Part shown: in pieces, positions 1 to 5,747 of the stretch
Position numbering within the stretch: position 1 is the first letter of the stretch
Layout: each line of letters opens with the position of its first letter
DNA from: an uncultured Clostridia bacterium
GTDB taxonomy: Bacteria; Bacillota; Clostridia; Christensenellales; Aristaeellaceae
DNA length: 9,920 nucleotides
NCBI GenBank assembly: GCA_945877525.1
Contig: CAMDVP010000104.1
Coordinates: 1 to 9,920, forward strand
Direction: 5' to 3'
Made by a program: the position numbers and the translations under genes
The notes under the pieces: model-generated
Databases searched by the model: none
Told to the model about the DNA's origin: nothing
Seen by the model: only the letters and a program-made list of their open reading frames with translations

Positions 1-289
1 GACAGCCCATGTTCAGGTCGATGCCGTCGTACCGGCCACAGGCGGAAAGCTCCTCTGCGGCCCGGGCCATCAGGTCAGCCTCCTTGCCGAACAGCTGTAG
101 GATCAGCTTCGGTTCCCGCGGATCCCGGGTCAAAAGACTCACCGTGGCAGGATGGTTTCGTGGCGCATACAGATAGCCCATAGCGCTGACCATTTCGGTA
201 TACGCACAGTCGCAGCCCTGCTCAAAGCACAGCACACGAAAGGGCCAGTCGGTCACTCCGGCCAGGGGCGCAAGGCGGAGGCCGGTCAT
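1..289 (-). CDS. dus: tRNA-dihydrouridine synthase, DusB/NifR3-like (3' part outside window)
   Basis: The first 96 codons of a flavin-dependent enzyme that reduces uridine to dihydrouridine in the tRNA D-loop using FMN and NAD(P)H in the cytoplasm. Visible family signatures are the N-terminal FMN-barrel opening LAPLAGVTDWPFR (about residues 6-18), the TEMVSA segment (about 32-37), the ILQLFGKE strand (about 62-69) and the YDGIDLNMGC strand just before the cut. The catalytic Cys of Dus enzymes lies just beyond the visible part, so activity cannot be judged. The ATG (289-287) overlaps the TGA of the upstream GH127-like gene (288-286) as ATGA, so translation is probably coupled and the two are in one operon. 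The subfamily (DusB or another short bacterial Dus) cannot be fixed from this fragment. The family assignment itself is firm. Confidence 0.9.
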   Translation of the reverse strand, partial: MTGLRLAPLAGVTDWPFRVLCFEQGCDCAYTEMVSAMGYLYAPRNHPATVSLLTRDPREPKLILQLFGKEADLMARAAEELSACGRYDGIDLNMGC

Positions 290-1983
290 GCCTTCGTCCC
301 CCTGGGGAACAGCGCAATGCGGCAGGGCGCCTCCGCGTAGGGCGTCAGCACGGCGCGCATGATTTCGCCGTCGGTGTCCGGCAGCACAGGGAGATCAGCG
401 GGTACGCTGCCGCGCTTGTGCCATGCGGGCACGTGCCGCAAAGGCGCCACCACCTGCCCGTCGACAAGTTCCGGCTCGCCGCAGAGCGCCACGGCCCATT
501 TGTCCTCCGCGGGCACATAGGCCATCACCTCCGCCCCATAGCGGATGCAGGCAGACTGGTGGTGCCCCTCGCTGACTGACAAACTGCGGGGAAGCTCCAC
601 CTGAATCCTGTCACCACTGTGCCAGGTGCGTGTCAGCGTCAGCCAGGTGTGGGGGCGGCCTTCTTCGCCGCCCTCATCGTTCACGGTGATGCAGGCGTTT
701 TCCGCCCAGGCGGGTATACGCAGGCGAAGGGCAGCTCTCACGTCCTGCTTCGTCTGAAGGGTCAGGGTATAGCGTCCCTCTCCTCCCTCAATGTTCATCA
801 GCACCGCGCCGCCCGACATGGGCACCGCATACCGGCCCGGCTGATACAGGTTCACCGACATGCCGTCCGGCCGTGCTGTCACCGCACAGCAGGCTGCCTT
901 CGCCATGCCCCGGCTCAGCCGGTTCAACACGCGCAGCGCCTGCTCGCTTCCTTCATGCACATGGTAGCAGTCCCGGGTGCCGCAGTTGACCGCAAGGCTG
1001 TTCACACGCTGATACGGCACGGGCTGACCGCCCTGCATTGCGGCAGGAAGACCGTTGACCCACAACGTCTCCAGGGCTTCCCAGGCCCAGGTGTTCTCTC
1101 CATCCAGCCCGGCCAGCGCCTCGGCCCACGCGCCAAGAGCCGCAGCATCCACCCCGCAGGAGGGCGATGCGCCGCCAATCGTCTCATCCGCTGATATGCC
1201 GCCGCACACCGCGCCGTGATATCGGCTGATCTTTTCCCAGCCAATCCGCGGTGCGGAGAGCTCCTGCCCGTTCCCGCTGAACTGACCGTTCAGCGCGGCG
1301 CTGCGCATGCCGTCGGCCAGGGATTCGCCGTGGCAGGTCAGGTACTGCCGGGTATAGAATCCGGCCTCGCTGCCGCCCTCAGCCTCCATGCCGGCCTCCA
1401 TGTCCTCCCAGGGAGTTACGCGGGTCATGGGGCGCTGCACCGCAAAGGTATGCAGCACGCCGCTCCAGTCCATGGCCTGCTGGCGCAGCCTGTCGCACAA
1501 GGCCAGCAGCGCTTTCTTGCCGGTTACCCGATACAGCGCCTGCCACAGTTCCATCAGGTCGGCAGGGCGCGTGCGTACTGCGTTCTCCGCCAGCACATCC
1601 TCCCAGTGTGCAGCAGCCCATCCGCACCAGGACACGAGCTTTTCCAGCAGCGGACGGCGGGCGTCCAGCTCGTACATGGCCAGGGCAGCACGCATCACTG
1701 CCACCGCGTCCCGCACGTTCAGCGGAAGTCCCCCGTCCTCACCCTGGCAGTCCAGGGCGGCGCGGATCCATGCAGCGCAGGGCTCCTCCATAGGCTTTAC
1801 CCGCACAAGGCAGGCCAGACGGAATGCGCCCTCCCATGCAAGGGGCTGCTTTTCCGCCAGGGCGGTCACATCCGCATAAAGCTGTTCCATCTTTTCATGC
1901 TTCACCCGCACCTGACCGGGGCGCAGCGGCAAATCCGTCAGGGAAATCAGCGGGGCTTTGTCAAAAATCGGCTTGAGCGGCAC
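286..1983 (-). CDS. Divergent GH127/DUF1680-family protein (beta-L-arabinofuranosidase-like)
   Basis: A 565-residue protein with no signal peptide, so probably cytoplasmic. It fits the (alpha/alpha)6-barrel GH127/DUF1680 family of beta-L-arabinofuranosidases and relatives. Matches in order: helical N-terminal half; RYHG (254-257) followed by GGISADETIGG (261-271), the family's SGDEHLAG-type segment carrying the likely acid/base Glu (E267); a WVNGLPA helix (308-314) like the family's FNALPA; MSVNLYQPG (375-383); and the beta-domain motif LRIPAWAENA (421-430). Length is slightly below the usual 600-650. Manual alignment suggests that the Glu-x-Cys and Cys-Cys positions forming the zinc/nucleophile site are D279/A281 and R351/V352, so classic catalysis is doubtful. 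The start is a GTG chosen because GGAGGAG lies 5 nt upstream. The longer open frame to 2157 only overlaps the preceding gene. No export, transport or sugar genes lie nearby, so the substrate is unknown. Confidence 0.8.
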   Translation of the reverse strand: MPLKPIFDKAPLISLTDLPLRPGQVRVKHEKMEQLYADVTALAEKQPLAWEGAFRLACLVRVKPMEEPCAAWIRAALDCQGEDGGLPLNVRDAVAVMRAALAMYELDARRPLLEKLVSWCGWAAAHWEDVLAENAVRTRPADLMELWQALYRVTGKKALLALCDRLRQQAMDWSGVLHTFAVQRPMTRVTPWEDMEAGMEAEGGSEAGFYTRQYLTCHGESLADGMRSAALNGQFSGNGQELSAPRIGWEKISRYHGAVCGGISADETIGGASPSCGVDAAALGAWAEALAGLDGENTWAWEALETLWVNGLPAAMQGGQPVPYQRVNSLAVNCGTRDCYHVHEGSEQALRVLNRLSRGMAKAACCAVTARPDGMSVNLYQPGRYAVPMSGGAVLMNIEGGEGRYTLTLQTKQDVRAALRLRIPAWAENACITVNDEGGEEGRPHTWLTLTRTWHSGDRIQVELPRSLSVSEGHHQSACIRYGAEVMAYVPAEDKWAVALCGEPELVDGQVVAPLRHVPAWHKRGSVPADLPVLPDTDGEIMRAVLTPYAEAPCRIALFPRGTKA

Positions 1984-1988
1984 GGTAT

Positions 1989-1995
1989 CTCCTCC
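1989..1995 (-). promoter_or_regulatory. Ribosome binding site for the GH127-like gene
   Basis: GGAGGAG on the minus strand, five bases before the GTG at 1983-1981. This near-perfect anti-16S match decides the start over more upstream ATG codons, which lie inside the preceding gene and have no comparable site. Confidence 0.85.
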
Positions 1996-2022
1996 ACAAT
2001 CATTACATAGCAAACCATTGTT

Positions 2023-2051
2023 ATTATAGCGTATTTTGACCTGAACTGCAA
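2023..2051 (-). promoter_or_regulatory. Sigma-A-type promoter for the GH127-like/dus genes
   Basis: On the minus strand TTGCAG (2051-2046) and TATAAT (2028-2023) are separated by exactly 17 bases. The -10 hexamer contains the TAA stop codon (2026-2024) of the upstream QueG-like gene. Transcription would begin near 2016, giving a leader of about 33 nt before the GTG at 1983. It would let the downstream two genes be expressed independently of the QueG-like gene. The call rests on sequence match only. Confidence 0.6.
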
Positions 2052-2947
2052 GAAATCCCCGCCTCTTCGGCAAAAAAAGGCTGTGTCCTGCGCTTCGTGA
2101 TTTGCACCTCGGCCCAGGCCGCGTGTTCCCGGACGGTTTCGGAGGGATGCGCCGCAAGGCTCTGCAGCGTGTCCATCAGATCCTCACGACCCTCGCACCC
2201 TGCCAGCAGGCATGCCTGGGCCAGCACCCGGTTGGGCAGCGCAAGATTCACACCGATGAGTTTCTGCAGCGCTGCCGAGGCTTCCTTCGGCCGGGCAAGC
2301 AGTTCCGCCAGCGGCACAAGGGGCTGTGTTTCTCCTGAGGGTGGCGGATTGTGCGGGCAGCATCGCTGGCACTCATCGCAGCCCAGCAGGCGGTTGCCCA
2401 TGGCGATGCGAAGCTCCGGCGGCACAGGCTTGCCGGTGAGCATCCAGTTGCGCAGGCACTTTTCCCTGTGATAGCCGTTTTCATCAATGGCTCCTGTTGG
2501 GCAGGCCGTCATGCATCGCCGGCAATCCCCGCAGTGCAGGGAGTGGGGTTCCTCCTGCAGCGGAATCGTTTCATCCATTGGCATGTCCAGGGTCATGATC
2601 TGCACATGAAAGCGGCTGCCTGCGCCCTCCGCATAGGAGAGGGTGTTTCTCCCCTGGGTGAACCCCGGCAGGCGCGCGAAGATAGGCTTCACGCGAATAT
2701 CATTGCGCAGGCGCAGGGGAACGCCCTTCGCCTCTGCACACCGCACGCAGTGCTGCACCGCTCGGTAAGCCCGCTGGGAGGCTGGATAGTAAGGATGAAT
2801 CCAGCCCTCGCTTGTTCCAGACGCACCCTCAGCCTCATATCGCCATAGTGCCAGCAGCACAGTATGTTCTACCGTGCCGCACGCATTTCCCGGCACCGCA
2901 ATCACCCGGAAAAAGCCAGCCCCTATCAATTCCCGCACGACGTCCAT
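2024..2947 (-). CDS. QueG-like double [4Fe-4S] cluster protein
   Basis: A 307-residue soluble protein resembling epoxyqueuosine reductase (QueG), the cobalamin and iron-sulfur enzyme that makes the last step of queuosine in tRNA. Visible: a first cluster motif Cys139-x2-Cys142-x2-Cys145-x3-Cys149-Pro followed by TGAI, an isolated Cys164, then GCDECQRCCPHN (189-200) supplying Cys190, Cys193 and Cys197. The linker PPELRIAMGNRLLGCD is very QueG-like. Residues about 238-283 (NRVLAQACLL to EHAAWAEVQI) look like the HEAT-type repeat at the C terminus of QueG. The N-terminal half is shorter than in QueG (usually 350-390 residues in total), and the conserved DSAPVLER block with the catalytic Asp is not recognisable; only GRNTL (99-103) echoes the family's GKNT. 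It may therefore be a QueG paralogue of unknown substrate. The start ATG has AAAGGAGG 7 nt upstream. It is the first gene of the minus-strand cluster, 40 nt before the GH127-like gene. Confidence 0.8.
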   Translation of the reverse strand: MDVVRELIGAGFFRVIAVPGNACGTVEHTVLLALWRYEAEGASGTSEGWIHPYYPASQRAYRAVQHCVRCAEAKGVPLRLRNDIRVKPIFARLPGFTQGRNTLSYAEGAGSRFHVQIMTLDMPMDETIPLQEEPHSLHCGDCRRCMTACPTGAIDENGYHREKCLRNWMLTGKPVPPELRIAMGNRLLGCDECQRCCPHNPPPSGETQPLVPLAELLARPKEASAALQKLIGVNLALPNRVLAQACLLAGCEGREDLMDTLQSLAAHPSETVREHAAWAEVQITKRRTQPFFAEEAGISCSSGQNTL

Positions 2948-2954
2948 GGCCCAG

Positions 2955-2962
2955 CCTCCTTT
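2955..2962 (-). promoter_or_regulatory. Ribosome binding site for the QueG-like gene
   Basis: AAAGGAGG on the minus strand, seven bases upstream of the ATG at 2947-2945. It fixes the start; the open frame continues upstream to 3070 but that part lies across the promoter and is not coding. Confidence 0.85.
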
Positions 2963-2968
2963 GCTTTT

Positions 2969-2997
2969 ATTATAACACATGCCGTGGCGCATGGCAA
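2969..2997 (-). promoter_or_regulatory. Sigma-A-type promoter for the QueG-like gene
   Basis: TTGCCA (2997-2992) and TATAAT (2974-2969) on the minus strand with a 17-base spacer, a close match to the vegetative consensus. The predicted start of transcription near 2962 would leave a very short leader that begins almost at the ribosome binding site (2962-2955). Confidence 0.7.
2978..2993. repeat. Short inverted repeat inside the promoter spacer (possible operator)
   Basis: CATGC (2978-2982), a 6-base spacer, then GCATG (2989-2993). It falls almost entirely between the -35 and -10 hexamers of the QueG-like gene's promoter, a typical place for a repressor site. The arms are only five bases and could occur by chance. 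No regulator gene is visible in the window. Confidence 0.25.
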
Positions 2998-3012
2998 AAA
3001 ATCCGATAAAAT
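2984..3012 (+). promoter_or_regulatory. Possible promoter for degV (weak)
   Basis: TAAAAT (3007-3012) differs from the -10 consensus at one base. Seventeen bases upstream, GTGGCG (2984-2989) matches only three of six bases of the -35 consensus. It would overlap the opposing promoter of the QueG-like gene. A TATGCT at 3047-3052 is an alternative -10 without a good -35. Both are weak. Confidence 0.25.
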
Positions 3013-3105
3013 GGAAATAGTTTATCCTCAGTTCATTTTCGCGGTGTATGCTTAGGCGGTGATTTGGCAAGCATTTTCCTGAACGCGGAAGGGAGCGAAG
3101 GCTGC

Positions 3106-3957
3106 ATGGTGAAGATTTTTTCCGACAGCACCTGTGATTTGTCCGAGGCGCTACTTGAACAATATGGGGTAGAGCTGCTGCCCCTGCATATTCTCCTGGG
3201 CGAGGACGATCGGCTGGATCGCACCGGCATCACACCCGAGGAACTCTTTGCCTGGTCTGACGATCACAGGGCCACACCCAAGACGGCAGCATTTTCCGTG
3301 GATGAGGTTCGGCAGCGCTTCAAGCCCCACCTGGATGTGGGGGAGGACATCATGTGCTTCTCCATTTCCGCGTCGATGTCCGCCTCCAACCAGAATATGC
3401 GCCTGGCCGCAGCCGAGCTGAACGCGGAGGAGCGCGTGTGCGTCATTGATTCCAAGAATCTTTCCACCGGCGTTGGCCTGCAGGTCATCGAGGCGGCTAT
3501 CATGGCGCAGCAGGGCGCGTCGCTTAGGGAAATTGAGCAGCACATTCTGCATATCCGGCCCCTGGTGCGCGCCAGCTTTGTGGTGGACACGCTGACCTAT
3601 CTGCACCGGGGCGGACGCTGCAGCAGCGTGTCAGCCCTAGCGGGTAGCGCGCTGCGCCTGCACCCCCGCATCGCCGTCATCGACGGCGCCATGGTTGCCG
3701 GCAAGAAATATCGCGGCAAGCTGGCCCATGTGATCGATGCCTATGTGCGCGACATGGAGGCCGACTTGCTTCGCGCCAGACCGGAGCGTGTATTCATCAC
3801 CCACTCCGGCTGTAGTCGGGAGATTGTCGATAGCATCCGCGCCTACCTGACCGGGCTGCATCACTTCGATCAGGTGCTGGAAACCCGTGCAGGCGGGGTG
3901 ATTTCCAGCCACTGCGGCCCCGGCACGCTGGGTGTGCTGTTCATTGCAGGTGAATAA
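3106..3957 (+). CDS. DegV family protein (fatty-acid-binding, FakB-like)
   Basis: A 283-residue cytoplasmic protein of the DegV family. FakB members of this family carry a fatty acid and present it to the kinase FakA for phosphorylation and entry into phospholipid synthesis. Signatures in order: FSDSTCDL (5-12); the region of the usual TSQPS motif, here KTAAFS (59-64); ISASMSASNQ (87-96) replacing the usual SGLSGTYQ; DSKNLSTG (115-122); TLTYLHRGGR (162-171); and SSHCGPGTLGV (267-277). By manual alignment the carboxylate-contacting residues known from FakB structures correspond to T60, S92, R171 and H269, all kept. Length is normal for the family. The start at 3106 is preferred because the family begins with M-x-(K/R)-I-x-(S/T)-DS; the upstream in-frame ATG at 3064 would add 14 atypical residues. 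No fakA is in the window. The gene converges on atpC and diverges from the QueG-like gene, so it is probably transcribed alone. Confidence 0.92.
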   Translation: MVKIFSDSTCDLSEALLEQYGVELLPLHILLGEDDRLDRTGITPEELFAWSDDHRATPKTAAFSVDEVRQRFKPHLDVGEDIMCFSISASMSASNQNMRLAAAELNAEERVCVIDSKNLSTGVGLQVIEAAIMAQQGASLREIEQHILHIRPLVRASFVVDTLTYLHRGGRCSSVSALAGSALRLHPRIAVIDGAMVAGKKYRGKLAHVIDAYVRDMEADLLRARPERVFITHSGCSREIVDSIRAYLTGLHHFDQVLETRAGGVISSHCGPGTLGVLFIAGE

Positions 3958-4009
3958 AACATGAGACGGCTGTACAGAATGCTGCGCAGCCGCCCATTCA
4001 TGTAAAAGC

Positions 4010-4043
4010 AAGGAGCGCCTGGCCAACACCAGGCGCTCCTTTT
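4010..4043. terminator. Bidirectional intrinsic terminator between degV and atpC
   Basis: A perfect 13-bp stem, AAGGAGCGCCTGG (4010-4022) paired with CCAGGCGCTCCTT (4029-4041), around a six-base loop CCAACA. It is followed by TTTT (4040-4043) and an AT-rich stretch on the plus strand, and by TTGCTTTT on the minus strand. It sits between two converging genes, 52 nt after degV and 7 nt after the stop of atpC, so it can end both transcripts. The U-tracts are short, but the stem is long and GC-rich. Confidence 0.88.
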
Positions 4044-4050
4044 GAATTAT

Positions 4051-4308
4051 TTAGTCCCAGGAAAAGTCGCCCAGAAGGGTTACGCCCTCATGGGCCACGG
4101 TGAGCAGGCCGCTGCGCGCATGTCCCACACGGGTGGAACCATCGGGGAGAATCACGCGCACCTCGCCAGGCTTCACTGTTGTAATGAAGGGCACATGCCC
4201 CGCCAGCACGGCCAGGTCGCCCTCCGCGCCGCGGAGGATCAGCTCGGCCGCCTCTCCGGAAAACAGCTTGCCGTCAGGCGATGAGATGTTCAGCTGGAAG
4301 GTGTTCAT
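4051..4308 (-). CDS. atpC: ATP synthase epsilon subunit, short form lacking the C-terminal helical domain
   Basis: An 85-residue epsilon subunit, the part of the F1 central stalk that joins gamma to the c-ring. The N-terminal beta-sandwich is complete and typical: LNISSPDGKLFSGEA (6-20), GAEGDLAVLAGHVPFITTVKPG (27-48) and a final strand near GLLTVAHEGVTLLGD (67-81). Usual bacterial epsilon subunits have 130-140 residues, with a C-terminal two-helix domain that can block ATP hydrolysis. Here the protein ends at a TAA immediately followed by the operon terminator, so the helical domain is absent rather than frameshifted. Its ATG overlaps the TGA of atpD (ATGA, 4308-4305), implying coupled translation. 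It is the last gene of the operon. Confidence 0.95.
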   Translation of the reverse strand: MNTFQLNISSPDGKLFSGEAAELILRGAEGDLAVLAGHVPFITTVKPGEVRVILPDGSTRVGHARSGLLTVAHEGVTLLGDFSWD

Positions 4309-5702
4309 GCCTGCACCTTCTTCGCCTTGGCAATCACGTCGTCAATGGTACCGGCGAACAGGAAGGCGGATTCGGGCAGGTCGTCATGCTTACCCTCAAT
4401 GATCTCGCGGAAGCCACGGATGGTTTCGCTGATAGGCACATACACGCCCTCAAAGCCGGTGAACTTCTCCGACACATGGAAAGGCTGGGACAGGAAGCGC
4501 TGAATCTTACGGGCACGGCTGACCAGCAACTTGTCCTCATCGGACAGCTCGTCCATACCCATGATGGCGATGATGTCCATCAGCTCGGCATAGCGCTGCA
4601 GAATGCGCTGTACCTCGCGGGCCACGCTGTAATGCTCCTCACCCAGAATGCCCGGATCCAGAATGCGGCTGGTGGAGCCCAGAGGATCCACGGCGGGATA
4701 GATGCCCTGAGAAGCGATCTCACGGGAAAGCACCGTCGTGGCGTCCAGGTGCGAGAAGGTCGTAGCGGGAGCAGGGTCGGTCAGGTCGTCAGCGGGCACA
4801 TACACCGCCTGCACCGAGGTGATGGAGCCCTTGCGGGTGGAGGTGATGCGCTCCTGCAGGGCGCCCATTTCGGTGGCCAGGGTGGGCTGGTAGCCCACGG
4901 CAGAGGGCATGCGGCCCAGCAGGGCGGATACCTCGGAGCCGGCCTGGGTGAAACGGAAGATGTTGTCGATAAACAAAAGCACATCCTGGCCTTCCTGGTC
5001 GCGGAAGTATTCCGCCATGGTCAGGCCGGACAGGCCCACGCGCATACGGGCTCCCGGAGGCTCGTTCATCTGGCCGTAGACCAGCGCGGTGTTGGCCAGC
5101 ACGCCGGATTCCTTCATTTCGTTGTACAGGTCGTTGCCCTCACGGGTGCGCTCGCCCACGCCGGTGAACACGGACAGGCCGTTGTGCTGCTTGGCGATAT
5201 TGTTGATCAACTCCATAATCAGCACGGTCTTGCCCACGCCGGCGCCGCCGAACAGGCCGATCTTGCCGCCCTTCGAGTAGGGGCAGATCAGGTCGATAAC
5301 CTTGATGCCGGTTTCCAGCATCTCGGTAGAGGTGGCCAGCTCGTCATAGGCCGGGGCGGGACGATGGATATCCCAGCGTTCGCCCTCCACAGGCTCGCCG
5401 TTATCCACCACGTCGCCCAGGACGTTGAAGATGCGGCCCAGGGTCTTGCGGCCCACAGGCACGCTGATAGAGGTGCCGGTATCGGTCACCACCGCGTCGC
5501 GCTGAAGGCCGTCGGTGGAGGCCATGGCGATGCAGCGCACGGTGCTGTCGCCAATGTGCTGGGCCACCTCGCAGGTCAGTTTGCGCTCGCCGATCATGAC
5601 GGTCAGCGCGTTGTTGATGGGCGGCAGTCCGCCCTGGTCAAAACGGACGTCCACCACAGGTCCCATGACCTGGGTGACAATGCCCGTATGCTTGTCTGCC
5701 AA
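4305..5702 (-). CDS. atpD: ATP synthase subunit beta (catalytic)
   Basis: The 465-residue catalytic subunit of F1, three copies per complex, which makes or splits ATP. Walker A GGAGVGKT (152-159) is intact, as are GERTREGND (183-191, with catalytic Glu184), LLFIDNIFRF (242-251, Walker B), the QAGSEVSALLGRMPSAVGYQP block (253-273) and DELSDED (384-390), the region that contacts gamma. Length is normal. The start is a TTG at 5702-5700: the frame upstream runs into a TAA at 5723-5721 without any ATG or GTG, and AAGGGGG lies 8 nt upstream. It is separated from atpG by 45 nt, the widest gap in the F1 part of the operon, and overlaps atpC by 4 nt. Confidence 0.98.
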   Translation of the reverse strand: MADKHTGIVTQVMGPVVDVRFDQGGLPPINNALTVMIGERKLTCEVAQHIGDSTVRCIAMASTDGLQRDAVVTDTGTSISVPVGRKTLGRIFNVLGDVVDNGEPVEGERWDIHRPAPAYDELATSTEMLETGIKVIDLICPYSKGGKIGLFGGAGVGKTVLIMELINNIAKQHNGLSVFTGVGERTREGNDLYNEMKESGVLANTALVYGQMNEPPGARMRVGLSGLTMAEYFRDQEGQDVLLFIDNIFRFTQAGSEVSALLGRMPSAVGYQPTLATEMGALQERITSTRKGSITSVQAVYVPADDLTDPAPATTFSHLDATTVLSREIASQGIYPAVDPLGSTSRILDPGILGEEHYSVAREVQRILQRYAELMDIIAIMGMDELSDEDKLLVSRARKIQRFLSQPFHVSEKFTGFEGVYVPISETIRGFREIIEGKHDDLPESAFLFAGTIDDVIAKAKKVQA

Positions 5703-5710
5703 TGTGGATA

Positions 5711-5717
5711 CCCCCTT
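5711..5717 (-). promoter_or_regulatory. Ribosome binding site for atpD with a TTG start
   Basis: AAGGGGG on the minus strand, eight bases before the TTG at 5702-5700. It supports a non-ATG start for a subunit needed in three copies per complex. Confidence 0.75.
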
Positions 5718-5747
5718 GCTTTATCAATGGGATGCGGGGAGATGCGG

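Noticed and set aside
886..891. Cys-Cys pair (residues 365-366) in the GH127-like protein as the family's catalytic pair
   Set aside because: It is 13 residues too close to the VNL motif compared with HypBA1 (12 instead of 25), so it looks coincidental. A structural model could overturn this.
1216..2010. A 264-codon plus-strand frame opposite the GH127-like gene (and a 191-codon one at 619-1194)
   Set aside because: The minus-strand frame carries the family motifs and a clear ribosome binding site. The plus-strand products are compositionally biased and unrecognisable.
1984..2157. N-terminal extension of the GH127-like frame to 2157
   Set aside because: It overlaps the coding end of the QueG-like gene and the internal promoter, and the extra residues are basic and low in family character; the GTG at 1983 has an excellent ribosome binding site.
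2948..3070. N-terminal extension of the QueG-like frame to 3070
   Set aside because: It runs through a near-consensus promoter; the ATG at 2947 has AAAGGAGG at the right distance.
3967..3992. Weak hairpin CGGCTG/CAGCCG with an internal GCTGCGCAGC palindrome
   Set aside because: A six-base stem with a 14-base loop and no T-tract; the hairpin at 4010-4041 is the convincing terminator.
3961..4005. A 14-codon plus-strand frame after degV
   Set aside because: It is very short, without a clear ribosome binding site, in the gap before the terminator.
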